DNA from: Brevibacillus sp.
Lineage (GTDB): Bacteria; Bacillota; Bacilli; Brevibacillales; Brevibacillaceae
DNA: 45,509 nucleotides
Reading direction: 5' to 3'
NCBI GenBank assembly: GCA_029240815.1
Contig: JARDZO010000007.1
Span: forward strand, 1 to 45,509
Part shown: positions 15,762-24,700 of the stretch, one piece after another
How positions within the stretch are numbered: the first letter of the stretch is position 1
Layout of the letters: every line of letters starts with the position of its first letter
Program-made: the position numbers and the translations under genes
Notes under the pieces: generated by a model
Told to the model about the DNA's origin: nothing
Database searches by the model: none
What the model saw: only the letters and a program-made list of their open reading frames with translations

Positions 15762-17543
15762 ATGAGAGTTTTATTAAAAGACGATATCTTTGTCATTTTG
15801 CAGTTACTGGGGATCATGCTTAAATCCTTTTTCTTCGTATACTTAGCCATCGATATGACTTACTCGTTAACTCCTTTTCATCTGGCTGATGTCCTAGAAT
15901 CCTTGCCATTGCACTTATCTATCAATTTAATTCTCCTATCATTCGTATTTTTGGCCAAGCGTAAAATTTTCATCGCTTTCTTCTTGAATGCCATTATCAG
16001 TAGCATTCTATTGATGGATTTAGTGTATCTTAGAAGTTTTGGGGTTCCAACTTCATTTTTTGCACTGACAATGATTGAGTATATAGGAGATGTTAGCGAT
16101 GCGGTTATAGATCTTTTCCATGGGTTTGATTTTCTTTTCTTTGGAGATGTGATCCTTTGGTCACTGCTGCTATTATATTTTCGTAAGTCTTATTCTAAAA
16201 CAGCCATTCAAGGCTGGAAATTTTTATCCTATTTGGCTTTTGCAGTTGTGGCCGGTTATGTAGCATATCCCGAAGGATTAGTGCAAAAATTACTGAGTAT
16301 TAAACACCGGCCTATCTTTGCCATTCAAAAAGTCTCCCCCATCGGTTACCACATTTTAGATTCCTATCAGTTTTTTCGATCATACGAAGCGATCTCATTC
16401 TCAAATCATGACAGAAAAGAGGTCGATCAATGGTTTGCCCGGAATATGGAAATAAATGAGCGGCAGGCCACGGACGAGCGGCAGTATAATGGGATCTTTC
16501 AAGGAAAAAATGTAATTTTCGTTCACTTTGAGTCCTTGGAAAGCTGCGTCATCTATCAACGCATTCATGGCCAAGAGATCACTCCCCAATTAAATAAGCT
16601 GCTCGCACATAGTTTCTACTTCCCTAAAATCAAAGAACAAGTCGGGGAAGGAAATTCAGCGGACGCTGAATTCACGGTACTCAATTCACTGTATCCATTA
16701 CCCCAGGGCATTATCAGCTTACGGTTTCCTTCCAATCGCTACTTTGCCTTTCCTAAAGAACTAGCTGGAAACGGATATGAGACAGCGGCTTTTTTAGGAA
16801 TGAAAACAGGGTTTATGAACATGACCATTTTATTGCCTAACTATGGGTTTAAAAAAATATATTCCTTGCCCATTCATCAATCGGAGGAAAAAATTGGTTT
16901 AGGGATCCCCGATCAGGATATGTTCGATCAATCCATACCCTATATCAAGAGCTTGAAAAGCCCATTCTTTGCTTATATGATCACCCTGACAAACCATGTA
17001 CCCTACAAACTCCCTTTACACATGCAGACCCTTTCTACGACACCGCGGATGAAAAATGATAGCGTTTCCAGATACATTCAGAGTGTCCACTATGCCGATC
17101 AGGCGTTGGGTTCTTTTATAGAGGGATTAAGGAAAGAGCGATTATTGGATCAGACGGTCCTAGTTATTTACGGAGATCACCAAGGAGTTAATAAGTATTA
17201 CGCGAAGGATGTACAAAAAAGTGGATATACCTGGCTGAAAAATGATAAAAATTTGCCACTCATGATTTACCATCCCTCTTTGAAAGGAGTAACGTTTAAC
17301 CAAATTGGGGGACAGATCGATATTCTTCCAACGGTCCGCCACTTGTTTGGCTTGCCGGAGGATCCTCGAGCTGCTTATCGTGCGGGTAGAAATCTGTTTC
17401 GTTCAACGAAAGGGTTTGCCGTTCTAAGAAATCAACAATATGTATCGGATGCCATTTCGGATGATGAAATCCGACATCACCGACAAAAGGGTATCGAGAT
17501 GAGTACGAAGGTCATACAGGGGAACTTCTTTCAAAACCCATAA
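15762..17543 (+). CDS. LTA synthase-like phosphoglycerol transferase (sulfatase fold)
   Basis: The 593-residue protein has five N-terminal membrane helices (residues about 5-185), then an extracellular alkaline-phosphatase-superfamily domain. LtaS-type enzymes take glycerol phosphate from phosphatidylglycerol to build or decorate cell-surface polymers. Visible metal-site motifs are IFVHFESLES (Glu ligand), LTNHVPYKLP (His) and YGDHQGVNKYY (Asp-His). The nucleophile region reads GEGNSADAEFTVLNSLYPLP. LtaS proteins normally have Thr in the matching G-x-T-x-D-x-E-F motif, and here it is Ser. The start is ATG 15762, eight bases after GGGAGG, rather than the upstream in-frame ATGs inside the hairpin region. 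It ends the glycan cluster, suggesting it acts on the same polymer. Confidence 0.85.
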   Translation: MRVLLKDDIFVILQLLGIMLKSFFFVYLAIDMTYSLTPFHLADVLESLPLHLSINLILLSFVFLAKRKIFIAFFLNAIISSILLMDLVYLRSFGVPTSFFALTMIEYIGDVSDAVIDLFHGFDFLFFGDVILWSLLLLYFRKSYSKTAIQGWKFLSYLAFAVVAGYVAYPEGLVQKLLSIKHRPIFAIQKVSPIGYHILDSYQFFRSYEAISFSNHDRKEVDQWFARNMEINERQATDERQYNGIFQGKNVIFVHFESLESCVIYQRIHGQEITPQLNKLLAHSFYFPKIKEQVGEGNSADAEFTVLNSLYPLPQGIISLRFPSNRYFAFPKELAGNGYETAAFLGMKTGFMNMTILLPNYGFKKIYSLPIHQSEEKIGLGIPDQDMFDQSIPYIKSLKSPFFAYMITLTNHVPYKLPLHMQTLSTTPRMKNDSVSRYIQSVHYADQALGSFIEGLRKERLLDQTVLVIYGDHQGVNKYYAKDVQKSGYTWLKNDKNLPLMIYHPSLKGVTFNQIGGQIDILPTVRHLFGLPEDPRAAYRAGRNLFRSTKGFAVLRNQQYVSDAISDDEIRHHRQKGIEMSTKVIQGNFFQNP

Positions 17544-17571
17544 GGCTAAGGTATGACCCGGATCATAGGCG

Positions 17572-17610
17572 AAAAAACCCGCCTAAGCTTAGTGCCGAAA
17601 CGGGTTTTTT
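17572..17610. terminator. Terminator of the glycan cluster
   Basis: AAAAAACCCG at 17572-17581 pairs with CGGGTTTTTT at 17601-17610, with T-runs on both strands. It lies 29 bases after the LTA-synthase-like stop codon. Confidence 0.88.
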
Positions 17611-18012
17611 CCCTACACCATTCTCTTTTAAAGTCTCTTCTGTATAAGAAGGGACTTTACCTTTTACAATTATCATTCTGAAGAAATGAAGCTGGTTCAC
17701 CCTTACCATGGTGATATAAACGTCTGTTTTCGTATCACACTCCTTAGCGTTGTAAATCCGCTAGAGGAGGAATAGGATTGCCAATCGCACGATCCGTCAC
17801 CTGCAGATGGGGGCGCGAGCTTCTGGAGACAGGAGTGCTACACGTCTCGCAGCCGATTGTACAGGAGCTCATGGCGATCAGGCGAGGGAGCGGCAGTACA
17901 GCAGCTGACAATTCGATTGAATCATGCGTTCTACCTTGGTATAGGTAAGAAATCGATCCGTATGAAAAAGCATTGCAAACGCTGAAAGCGATCTGCACTG
18001 CTTTGTTTTTGA
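17611..18012. other. Intergenic region without a clear gene
   Basis: About 400 bases lie between the glycan-cluster terminator and the converging M14 peptidase gene. Short open frames occur on both strands around 17744-17998, and an AGGAGG at 17765-17770 is followed by a TTG at 17776, but no frame reads like a known protein. Part of the sequence may be decayed coding DNA. I see no repeat or RNA gene. Confidence 0.45.
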
Positions 18013-19209
18013 TTAGATACCGGGTTCATAAGAGGTGATGGGAATGTCGTCATAATCCTCGGGATCGAGCTCTTCAATACTACCAGTAGCAACTGCATCA
18101 AGGATGCCGTTCAATCCTGTTTCCACTGCTTTGACCAACTGTCCCTTTTTCTTTTGTCCCATGCTCTGTGTCTGTCCGCGGACTTCAAACAGCACGGTTC
18201 CGCTGCCATTGAGAGCAAATGCTCCGAGAGCCGTCCCGGGAAGATCGATCTTTTGATCGTACAGGCTGATGTTGTCAAACGGCGAGCTGCCCATGGATTG
18301 AAGCGCATTATAGGCTGCCAGATTGAGCTGTCTGGAAAAATCGTAGTTATATTTGTCTTTATACTCTTCGTACTTTTCTCCCGCCGAGCTGTTCGGGTCT
18401 GCAATAAAGCGACCGGACAGAGAAAGAGTCACGACGTCATCTGTGCCGTCCACATAGTAGAAAGGACCTTGGTGATGAAGGTCTATGTATACATCGACTT
18501 GTCCAAAATCGTCCTGGAGAGATTTGTACACATCGCGTACCGTTTGCGCTTCTGGCGTAATAAACCAGCCTGGTTTGGAAGAGCCGCCAGGGAAATCAGA
18601 TGCTTGAGGCGAGTAATTCAAATCAGGATTGTAATCGCGATTGACGTCAAAGCCAGGCGTTGCGGCATAATCATCTCCCTGACGAGGAGTAGTGTAGTAG
18701 TTCCACGCAGGTGTTGCCTCAGAGAGCTGAGGAAATGCGTCGACGATCTCTTCCCACGTCATGTCATTTCCCCGGCGATCCAAAAAGGCGGCATCCGGGT
18801 TCATCATAGGCATGGCAACCAGCGTGATTTCCTTCCGAATCTGCTTCGCTTCCGGAGAGTTGCTGGATCCAAGATACTGTAGGATGCTGACGAGCGCCTC
18901 CGTTCCGGTCGGTTCATTTCCATGAATTTGGCTTGTGATAAAGACTACCTTTTTCCCAGAGCCTACTGTCGCTTTGAAGATGTCCCGGCCACGGTTTGAT
19001 TGTCCGACGACTTCAAGGCTGACTTGACCATTGCTATTTTGCTCGATCTTATTCAACTGCTTTACCAATTGGTCATAGCTTAAGAAACCGGAAATAGAGT
19101 AGTGCTGCTGATCTGGTGTACCCGGAGAGGTGCTGCCTGCTGCAAATACTGGTGAAACAAGACTTGCTGACAAAAGTAGGGCGCCAGCGAGAGAACATGC
19201 TCTTTTCAT
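18013..19209 (-). CDS. Secreted M14-family zinc carboxypeptidase
   Basis: The 398-residue product begins with a Sec signal peptide (MKRACSLAGALLLSASLVSP, cleavage probably after VFAA). It then shows the M14 pattern: FITSQIHGNEPTGTEALVSI with the zinc ligands His and Glu, MPMMNPDA, a FDVNRDYN segment with the substrate-binding Arg, VYIDLHHQG with the third zinc ligand His, and VLFEVRGQTQSMGQ with the catalytic Glu. It would trim peptides or peptidoglycan stem peptides outside the cell. The ATG at 19207-19209 follows GGGGGA. A longer frame to 19254 lacks a ribosome site and would spoil the signal peptide. It is divergent from a paralogue, with the promoters in the 191-base gap. Confidence 0.9.
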   Translation of the reverse strand: MKRACSLAGALLLSASLVSPVFAAGSTSPGTPDQQHYSISGFLSYDQLVKQLNKIEQNSNGQVSLEVVGQSNRGRDIFKATVGSGKKVVFITSQIHGNEPTGTEALVSILQYLGSSNSPEAKQIRKEITLVAMPMMNPDAAFLDRRGNDMTWEEIVDAFPQLSEATPAWNYYTTPRQGDDYAATPGFDVNRDYNPDLNYSPQASDFPGGSSKPGWFITPEAQTVRDVYKSLQDDFGQVDVYIDLHHQGPFYYVDGTDDVVTLSLSGRFIADPNSSAGEKYEEYKDKYNYDFSRQLNLAAYNALQSMGSSPFDNISLYDQKIDLPGTALGAFALNGSGTVLFEVRGQTQSMGQKKKGQLVKAVETGLNGILDAVATGSIEELDPEDYDDIPITSYEPGI

Positions 19210-19400
19210 GATCAATCCCCCAACCAGTTGGAAAATTTTGTTGCAACAACACATAAATCATAGTTTATTTCCCTGTTCTGAGTGAATGGTTACAAGGGAT
19301 TATTTTCAGTTAATTGAAAATATTAAAAAAGTACTATGGAAAATCTTGCCTGATTAAATCTATGATTATGTACTAGAAGACAAATCAGAGGAGGTTATTT

Positions 19401-20450
19401 ATGAAAAAGCAAATGGCAGCGATTTCTTTGGCAAGTGTACTGGCAGCAAGCAGCGTGTTTATGGCTGCAGTTCCTGCGGGAGCAACGGGAGAGGGACCCA
19501 CCTATGGCGGCAATGAAACTGTACAGACGCAAATTCTTCATACATATCAAGAACTGGCAGATTATTTGAAAACACAAGACGAGAATCAAAAAGCCATGGA
19601 GCTGGAGGTAATCGGAAAGACTGTAAAGGGAAGAGATATTTATCTTGCAAAATATATAACCGATGAAAAGAATCCGACAGTCCTCTTTCTGACGCAGCAG
19701 CATGGCAATGAACAACTGACGACAGAAGGGGCGCTGGAATTCATCAAGCACCTGGGTACGAATAAAACCAAAGGCGTGCTAGACAAGGTCAACATTTTGA
19801 TCGTACCGATGCTGAATGCGGACGGAGCGATGGGAGATGTGGACTTTTCACTGGATGACTACATTGCAAATGGACGGCATTTAACCCGTTACAATGCCGT
19901 AGGAACGGATTTGAACCGCGACCATGTGGCCAAACTGCAGCCAGAGACGCAGGCGCTGCATGAAAACGTGCTGAGCAAATACAAGATTGATTACATGATT
20001 GATTTGCACCACCAAGGAACGCAAAGCGAAATTAATGGGAACCTCGTATCTGGCTCCATCCTTTATCCTACGAATGCGAAGGTAGCATCGGAAGTAGTGG
20101 AAAAGTCGAAGCGACTTGGTGCGATCGTTTACGGTGCAGTGGACTCGACAGGCTGGGGCCTGATCGGGAAATACAATGGCGGCTCCGAATTGACCATTGC
20201 TCGCAACGGAATCGCGAATGAGTACGGGATCGCCACGCTGCTCTTTGAAATGCGGGGAATGTCTGATCATTCGTCGGAATCAGCTGTCCTGGGTCAAAAA
20301 AGCAATGGCTACTTGATCAAACAAACCATTACCACTTTGGATGCGACGGTGCGGGCGATTGCAGATGGCTCGATTGAAACGGTAGATGCGAGCTTCTGGG
20401 ATACGCTTCCCCAGCAAACTAGCAGAAGCAACGGAGAAGAAGGAGAATAG
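19401..20450 (+). CDS. Secreted M14-family zinc carboxypeptidase (paralogue)
   Basis: The 349-residue secreted peptidase has a signal peptide of about 28 residues (MKKQMAAISLASVLAASSVF, cleavage near AGATG). M14 residues are QQHGNEQLTTEGALEF (His and Glu zinc ligands), VPMLNADGA, GTDLNRDH (Arg), MIDLHHQGTQ (third zinc ligand) and LLFEMRGMSDHSSES (catalytic Glu). The start ATG 19401 follows AGGAGG by eight bases. It is similar in order and length to the divergent neighbour but clearly different in sequence, which fits an old duplication with separate substrate ranges. The C-terminus is polar (NGEEGE). Confidence 0.9.
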   Translation: MKKQMAAISLASVLAASSVFMAAVPAGATGEGPTYGGNETVQTQILHTYQELADYLKTQDENQKAMELEVIGKTVKGRDIYLAKYITDEKNPTVLFLTQQHGNEQLTTEGALEFIKHLGTNKTKGVLDKVNILIVPMLNADGAMGDVDFSLDDYIANGRHLTRYNAVGTDLNRDHVAKLQPETQALHENVLSKYKIDYMIDLHHQGTQSEINGNLVSGSILYPTNAKVASEVVEKSKRLGAIVYGAVDSTGWGLIGKYNGGSELTIARNGIANEYGIATLLFEMRGMSDHSSESAVLGQKSNGYLIKQTITTLDATVRAIADGSIETVDASFWDTLPQQTSRSNGEEGE

Positions 20451-20546
20451 GAGTATCGTAAAGGGCTGTATTGATTTGGCGCCATCTTGAAGATGGAGAA
20501 ACCGTCAGCTTTTGAGAAATAGAGTAGTAGACTGATCCTAACAATC

Positions 20547-20597
20547 AACAACGGCAGCCATGGACGAGAAAATAAAGTCCAGGACTGCCGTTGTTTT
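20547..20597 (+). terminator. Terminator of the M14 peptidase gene
   Basis: AACAACGGCAG at 20547-20557 pairs with CTGCCGTTGTT at 20585-20595, followed by TTATTTG. The inner part (CCATGGAC / GTCCAGG) adds partial pairing. It ends the plus-strand peptidase transcript about 100 bases after its stop. Confidence 0.75.
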
Positions 20598-20664
20598 ATT
20601 TGACTATCGTTTTCCGTTAGTGCACCAATCTTAAAAGAACTCCAATCATTTCTTAACAACCATT

Positions 20665-21027
20665 TTATTCAACGAGCAGTTTCTCTTCTTGTTCGTCCCA
20701 CATCCCGAACAATGATTGCATCTCAGCCCCTGTGTAAGCACCAACCACCCTCACATGCCGGTGTACCAGCTGCACTCCAACCATAACCGAGACAAACTCG
20801 TCTTCTGCTCGCAGTTGGGCGATGGTCTCCCTGTCCCCTGTGATAAGGACGAAGCCGTTGAGATCACTGCCATGAGGCTCAAGAGCTACTACCTCAAAGC
20901 GGTCGATCTTTCCTTCCTGTTGCAATCGAATACAGTATTTCATTGCATTGTTGAGCGTGGCTTTTGCCGCTTTCTCACGCCCTGTGATGATTTCACCCCA
21001 ACCAACCATCAGTGCACCTTTTGCCAT
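20665..21027 (-). CDS. Small uncharacterised protein, possible ferredoxin-like fold
   Basis: The 120-residue cytoplasmic protein has no signal peptide or membrane helix. The alternating pattern of short strands and helices (GALMVGWGEIITGREKAAKA, FEVVALEPHGSDLNGFVLI, TIAQLRAEDEFVSVMVGVQL) suggests an alpha/beta sandwich similar in style to YciI or Dabb-type proteins. I do not recognise the exact family. The start is ATG 21025-21027 with AAGGAGA eight bases upstream. A palindrome at 21052-21070 lies just upstream and may be an operator. It converges with the M14 peptidase gene. Confidence 0.7.
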   Translation of the reverse strand: MAKGALMVGWGEIITGREKAAKATLNNAMKYCIRLQQEGKIDRFEVVALEPHGSDLNGFVLITGDRETIAQLRAEDEFVSVMVGVQLVHRHVRVVGAYTGAEMQSLFGMWDEQEEKLLVE

Positions 21028-21051
21028 ATCAAATCTCCTTTTATATATAAA

Positions 21052-21070
21052 ATGATAATACTACTATCAT
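21052..21070. promoter_or_regulatory. Palindrome upstream of the 120-residue protein gene
   Basis: ATGATAATACTACTATCAT is a 9-1-9 inverted repeat with one mismatched pair. It lies 25-43 bases before the minus-strand start codon, where a promoter would be expected. The shape resembles operators of Fur/PerR or MarR-type repressors, but the regulator cannot be named. Confidence 0.4.
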
Positions 21071-21115
21071 AATTAAATAATGGATAAAACGTCAATATTC
21101 GGCATATGAAAACAA

Positions 21116-21147
21116 TGCTGCCCGCTTCCTTCTAACGGGTGGCAGCA
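21116..21147. terminator. Hairpin in the gap before the VOC gene
   Basis: TGCTGCC at 21116-21122 pairs with GGCAGCA at 21141-21147, and CCCG/CGGG inside strengthens the stem. The T-rich stretch starts only about 13 bases later on the plus strand. It may be a weak terminator or a leader structure. Confidence 0.35.
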
Positions 21148-21316
21148 CTTCATCTGCTCCTTTTTCTTCCTATAATTGCACTACGCTTCGGTTATGCGGG
21201 TACTCCTATTTCCTGCAAAGGTATCCTTTAGGATGCATCCTTTAGAGTAATATCGAGGCCAGTGTGCTCGGTGTTAGGATGAAACAGGCGAGTCAATACG
21301 AAAGGATGGAGGGAAC

Positions 21317-21742
21317 ATGTCAAAACTAAGCCGCTTGGGTCACATTTCCTTATATGCGCATGATGTTCGTAGATTGGCATCTTTTTATGAAACCGCGCTT
21401 GGCCTGGCAGAGGTGAACCCTGGCGACGAAACGGCATGCTTGGCGATTGATCCGCAATCGGGCAGGCACGATTTGCTCATCCTAAACAATCCGCACCATG
21501 TGCGCCTGGCATTTTGTGTAGATACGTTGGATGACTTCAAGGGAGTATGGAGGAAGCTGACGGAATACGGTATTTTGACACAGGGTCCGTATGTGGAGAG
21601 CGAAACTGCCAGTTTTGCGTTTCTAGATCCGGAAGGCAATCATGTGGAAATCATCTGGGTGCATCAAAGAAAAACACCACATCCGTACAGAAGAAAAATC
21701 AGCTTCCGGGAGTTGGAGGAATTGGGCATTAGTCACGAATGA
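21317..21742 (+). CDS. VOC-superfamily (glyoxalase/dioxygenase-fold) protein
   Basis: The 141-residue protein has the N-terminal half of a typical VOC domain: LGHISLYAHDVRRLASFYET, with the metal-position His near residue 8. It ends with SFAFLDPEGNHVEIIWVHQR, which carries the C-terminal metal-binding Glu. The substrate cannot be inferred. Relatives include glyoxalase, fosfomycin-resistance and ring-cleaving dioxygenase proteins. The ATG 21317 follows GGAGGG by about six bases. It lies only 57 bases before the Tc toxin gene in the same direction, so the two could share a transcript, although a functional link is not evident. Confidence 0.8.
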   Translation: MSKLSRLGHISLYAHDVRRLASFYETALGLAEVNPGDETACLAIDPQSGRHDLLILNNPHHVRLAFCVDTLDDFKGVWRKLTEYGILTQGPYVESETASFAFLDPEGNHVEIIWVHQRKTPHPYRRKISFRELEELGISHE

Positions 21743-21799
21743 TCCTTCCCGAAAATGAAGACTGAGGCTCACTCGAATAATTGAAACGGGGGGTATTAC

Positions 21800-24700
21800 A
21801 TGAACGGTATGCGACAGCATGACGGTCAATCGCTTGATTCACCCGGACATGAAGCAATAGGAAGCGGGCTTCCCGGTATTGCACTGCCAAAGGGAGGTGG
21901 CGCGATTCAAGGAATCGGCGAAAAATATTCTGTTAATGCGATGACCGGTACGTTCTCATTGACAGTACCGATTGCGGTTACGCAAGGCCGCGGAGGTTTT
22001 TCTCCGGAAGTGGGGCTTTCTTACGATTCCGGTTCAGGCAATGGCCCATTCGGGATCGGCTGGAATGTATCCGTTCCATCCATCGTGAGGAAAACGGAAA
22101 AAGGCTTGCCTCAATACCGGGATTCTGAGGAATCCGACACGTTTATTTATTCTGGTGTGGAAGACTTAGTGCCCTTTTGCGGGGAGGATGGCTCACCGAT
22201 TGTACCCGCTGAAGTCGGAAATTATCGGGTAAAGCGTTATCGGTCACGTACAGAAGGCGCGTTTATCCGCATTGAAAGCTGGGAACACCGTGAAACGGGA
22301 GAACGGCATTGGAGAAGCATATCGGGCGATAATGTCACGCGAATCTTCGGCCGTTCCACAGAATGCAGAATTGCCGATCCTACGAATCCAAAACATATCT
22401 TCCGCTGGCTGCTTGAAGAGACTTCGGATGATAAAGGTAATGTCACCATCTTTGAGTATAAAGCAGAAAACAGTGACGGTGTCGATCAATCCGAACCCCA
22501 GGAACGTAATCGTTCCTTATATGCCAACCGCTACTTAAAACGGATCGTTTATGGAAATTCCGTTCCCAATAATCGAGGTGGTTGGCGATTTTATCTCGTG
22601 TTCGACTATGGCGAGCACGATCATTACAAACCTACTTTGGATGAAACGCAAAAGTGGTTTACAAGACAAGATCCTTTCTCCAACTACCGCTCCGGATTCG
22701 AAATTAGAACCAATCGTTTGTGCCGAAGGGCGTTGATGTTCCATCACTTCAACGAACTTGGTCCTGAACCGGTTCTTGTACGCTCCACTGATTTCGGGTA
22801 TATGGAAAGACCCGATCATACCTTTCTTTCAACCGTCACTCAAAACGGCTACCTTTTCGATAAGGAATCGGAAAAATATTCAGTCAAACCGATGCCGCCT
22901 TTGCAATTTGAATACACGGAAGCTCTGTTTAACGAAACCATTCAAACCCTCAGTGAAAAGGACGCGGAGAATTTACCAATAGGCTTGGATGGCAATCGGT
23001 ACCGTTGGGTCGATTTGGATGGAGAAGGTTTGAACGGTTTGTTCACCGACCAGGCTAACGCATGGTTTTATAAACGCAATCTCGGGGGCGGACGGTTCGG
23101 TCCACTGGAGCGGATATCGACAAAGCCTTCATCATCGCGTCTAAACGAGGGAAGGCAGCAATTAATGGACTTGGCAGGGGACGGTCGTCTTGCAGTAGTC
23201 CAATTCAAAGGACCAATGGCTGGGTACCAAATGAGGACTATTGATGGCGAATGGGAACCGTTTGTACCTTTCCCTGCGCTTCCCAATATCGATTGGGATG
23301 GTCCGGATGTAAGGTTCATCGATGTTACGGGTGACGGCAGCGCTGATTTGCTGATCACGAGCGAGGCAGCATTCACCTATTATCCGTCAATGGCCGTAAA
23401 TGGTTTTGACGAAGCAGTCAGGGTGAATGGATGGGATGATGAAGAAAAAGGACCAAAGTTGCTCTTTGGGGAAGCGAAACAATCGATCTTTTTGGCGGAT
23501 ATGTGCGGAGACGGTCTTACAGATATCGTTCGTATCCGAAACGGTGAGATTTGCTACTGGCCGAATTTGGGGTATGGTCGATTTGGTTCCAAGGTTACGA
23601 TGAGCAACGCCCCCGAGTTTGACCATCCGGACAAATTCGATGCCAAAAAGGTTAGGCTAATCGATTTGGACGGTTCTGGCCCGACTGATCTGTTATATAT
23701 TGGCGGGGATCAGATCACAATGTGGTTTAACCAGTCTGGTAACCGATGGAGCAATCCCCGCCATTTAAGAGGTCTCCCAACGGCAACTGAACAGATGCAT
23801 GTTACGGTTGTTGATCTTCTCGGTCAAGGTACGGCATGCCTTGTCTGGTCATCTGCTTTACCGGTTCATAGCCGTGAGCCACTCCGTTACATCGATTTGT
23901 TTTCCGGGCAGAAGCCGCATCTTTTGTGTTCCTTTCACAATAACCTCGGAGCACAAACGACAATACGTTACGCGGCATCGACGAAGTTTTATTTGCGTGA
24001 TCTGGAGGATGGGAATCCTTGGGTAACGAAGCTTCCTTTCCCGGTGCATGTTGCGGTCCAGACCGAAACCTGCGATCAGATAGAAAACAATCGATTTTCG
24101 AGTCGGTACGCGTACCATCACGGCTATTATGACAGAACGGAGAAGGAATTCCGCGGCTTCGGCATGGTGGAACAATGGGATACGGAGGAGCTGTCCGCTT
24201 TAACGATACACCCAGCGTCAAATTTAGAGCCGTCCGTCTATGTGCATCCTGTATTAACGAAGTCTTGGTACCATACCGGAGCGTACTACGAAGACGACGA
24301 ACTGGTGAATCATTATGCGGCAAATTACTTCCGGGATCCACACACAGCAGATCAAGCGCGAATACTGCTCAAGGGTATGGAAATGCCTCTCTACTCCAGT
24401 CCTCAGCAGGAATGCGAAGCCTTTAGGGCTCTAAAGGGATCCCTACTGCGGCAGGAAGTATATGCGCTGGACAATTCAAACGTCAGTGAAATCCCCTATA
24501 CCATAACTGAGAAAAGCTATTCAATCCGCCTCGTTCAACCCATTGGCCCGAATCGGCATGCTGTGTTTCAGGTGCTTCCTCGTGAAACCGTTGAGGCGCA
24601 CTACGAAAGGCAAGTGATTGATCCGCGGATCAGCCACACATTCGTACTGGAAACGGACCCATTTGGCAATGTGTGCAAGTCAGCATCCATTGGCTACGGA

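Noticed and set aside
17744..17998. Short open frames on both strands with an AGGAGG nearby
   Set aside because: No frame gives a protein with recognisable features, and the candidates are broken by stops. Described only as an intergenic region.
18154..18882. 242-residue plus-strand open frame
   Set aside because: It is antisense to the M14 peptidase, which has a signal peptide and all catalytic motifs. The plus-strand product has no recognisable pattern.
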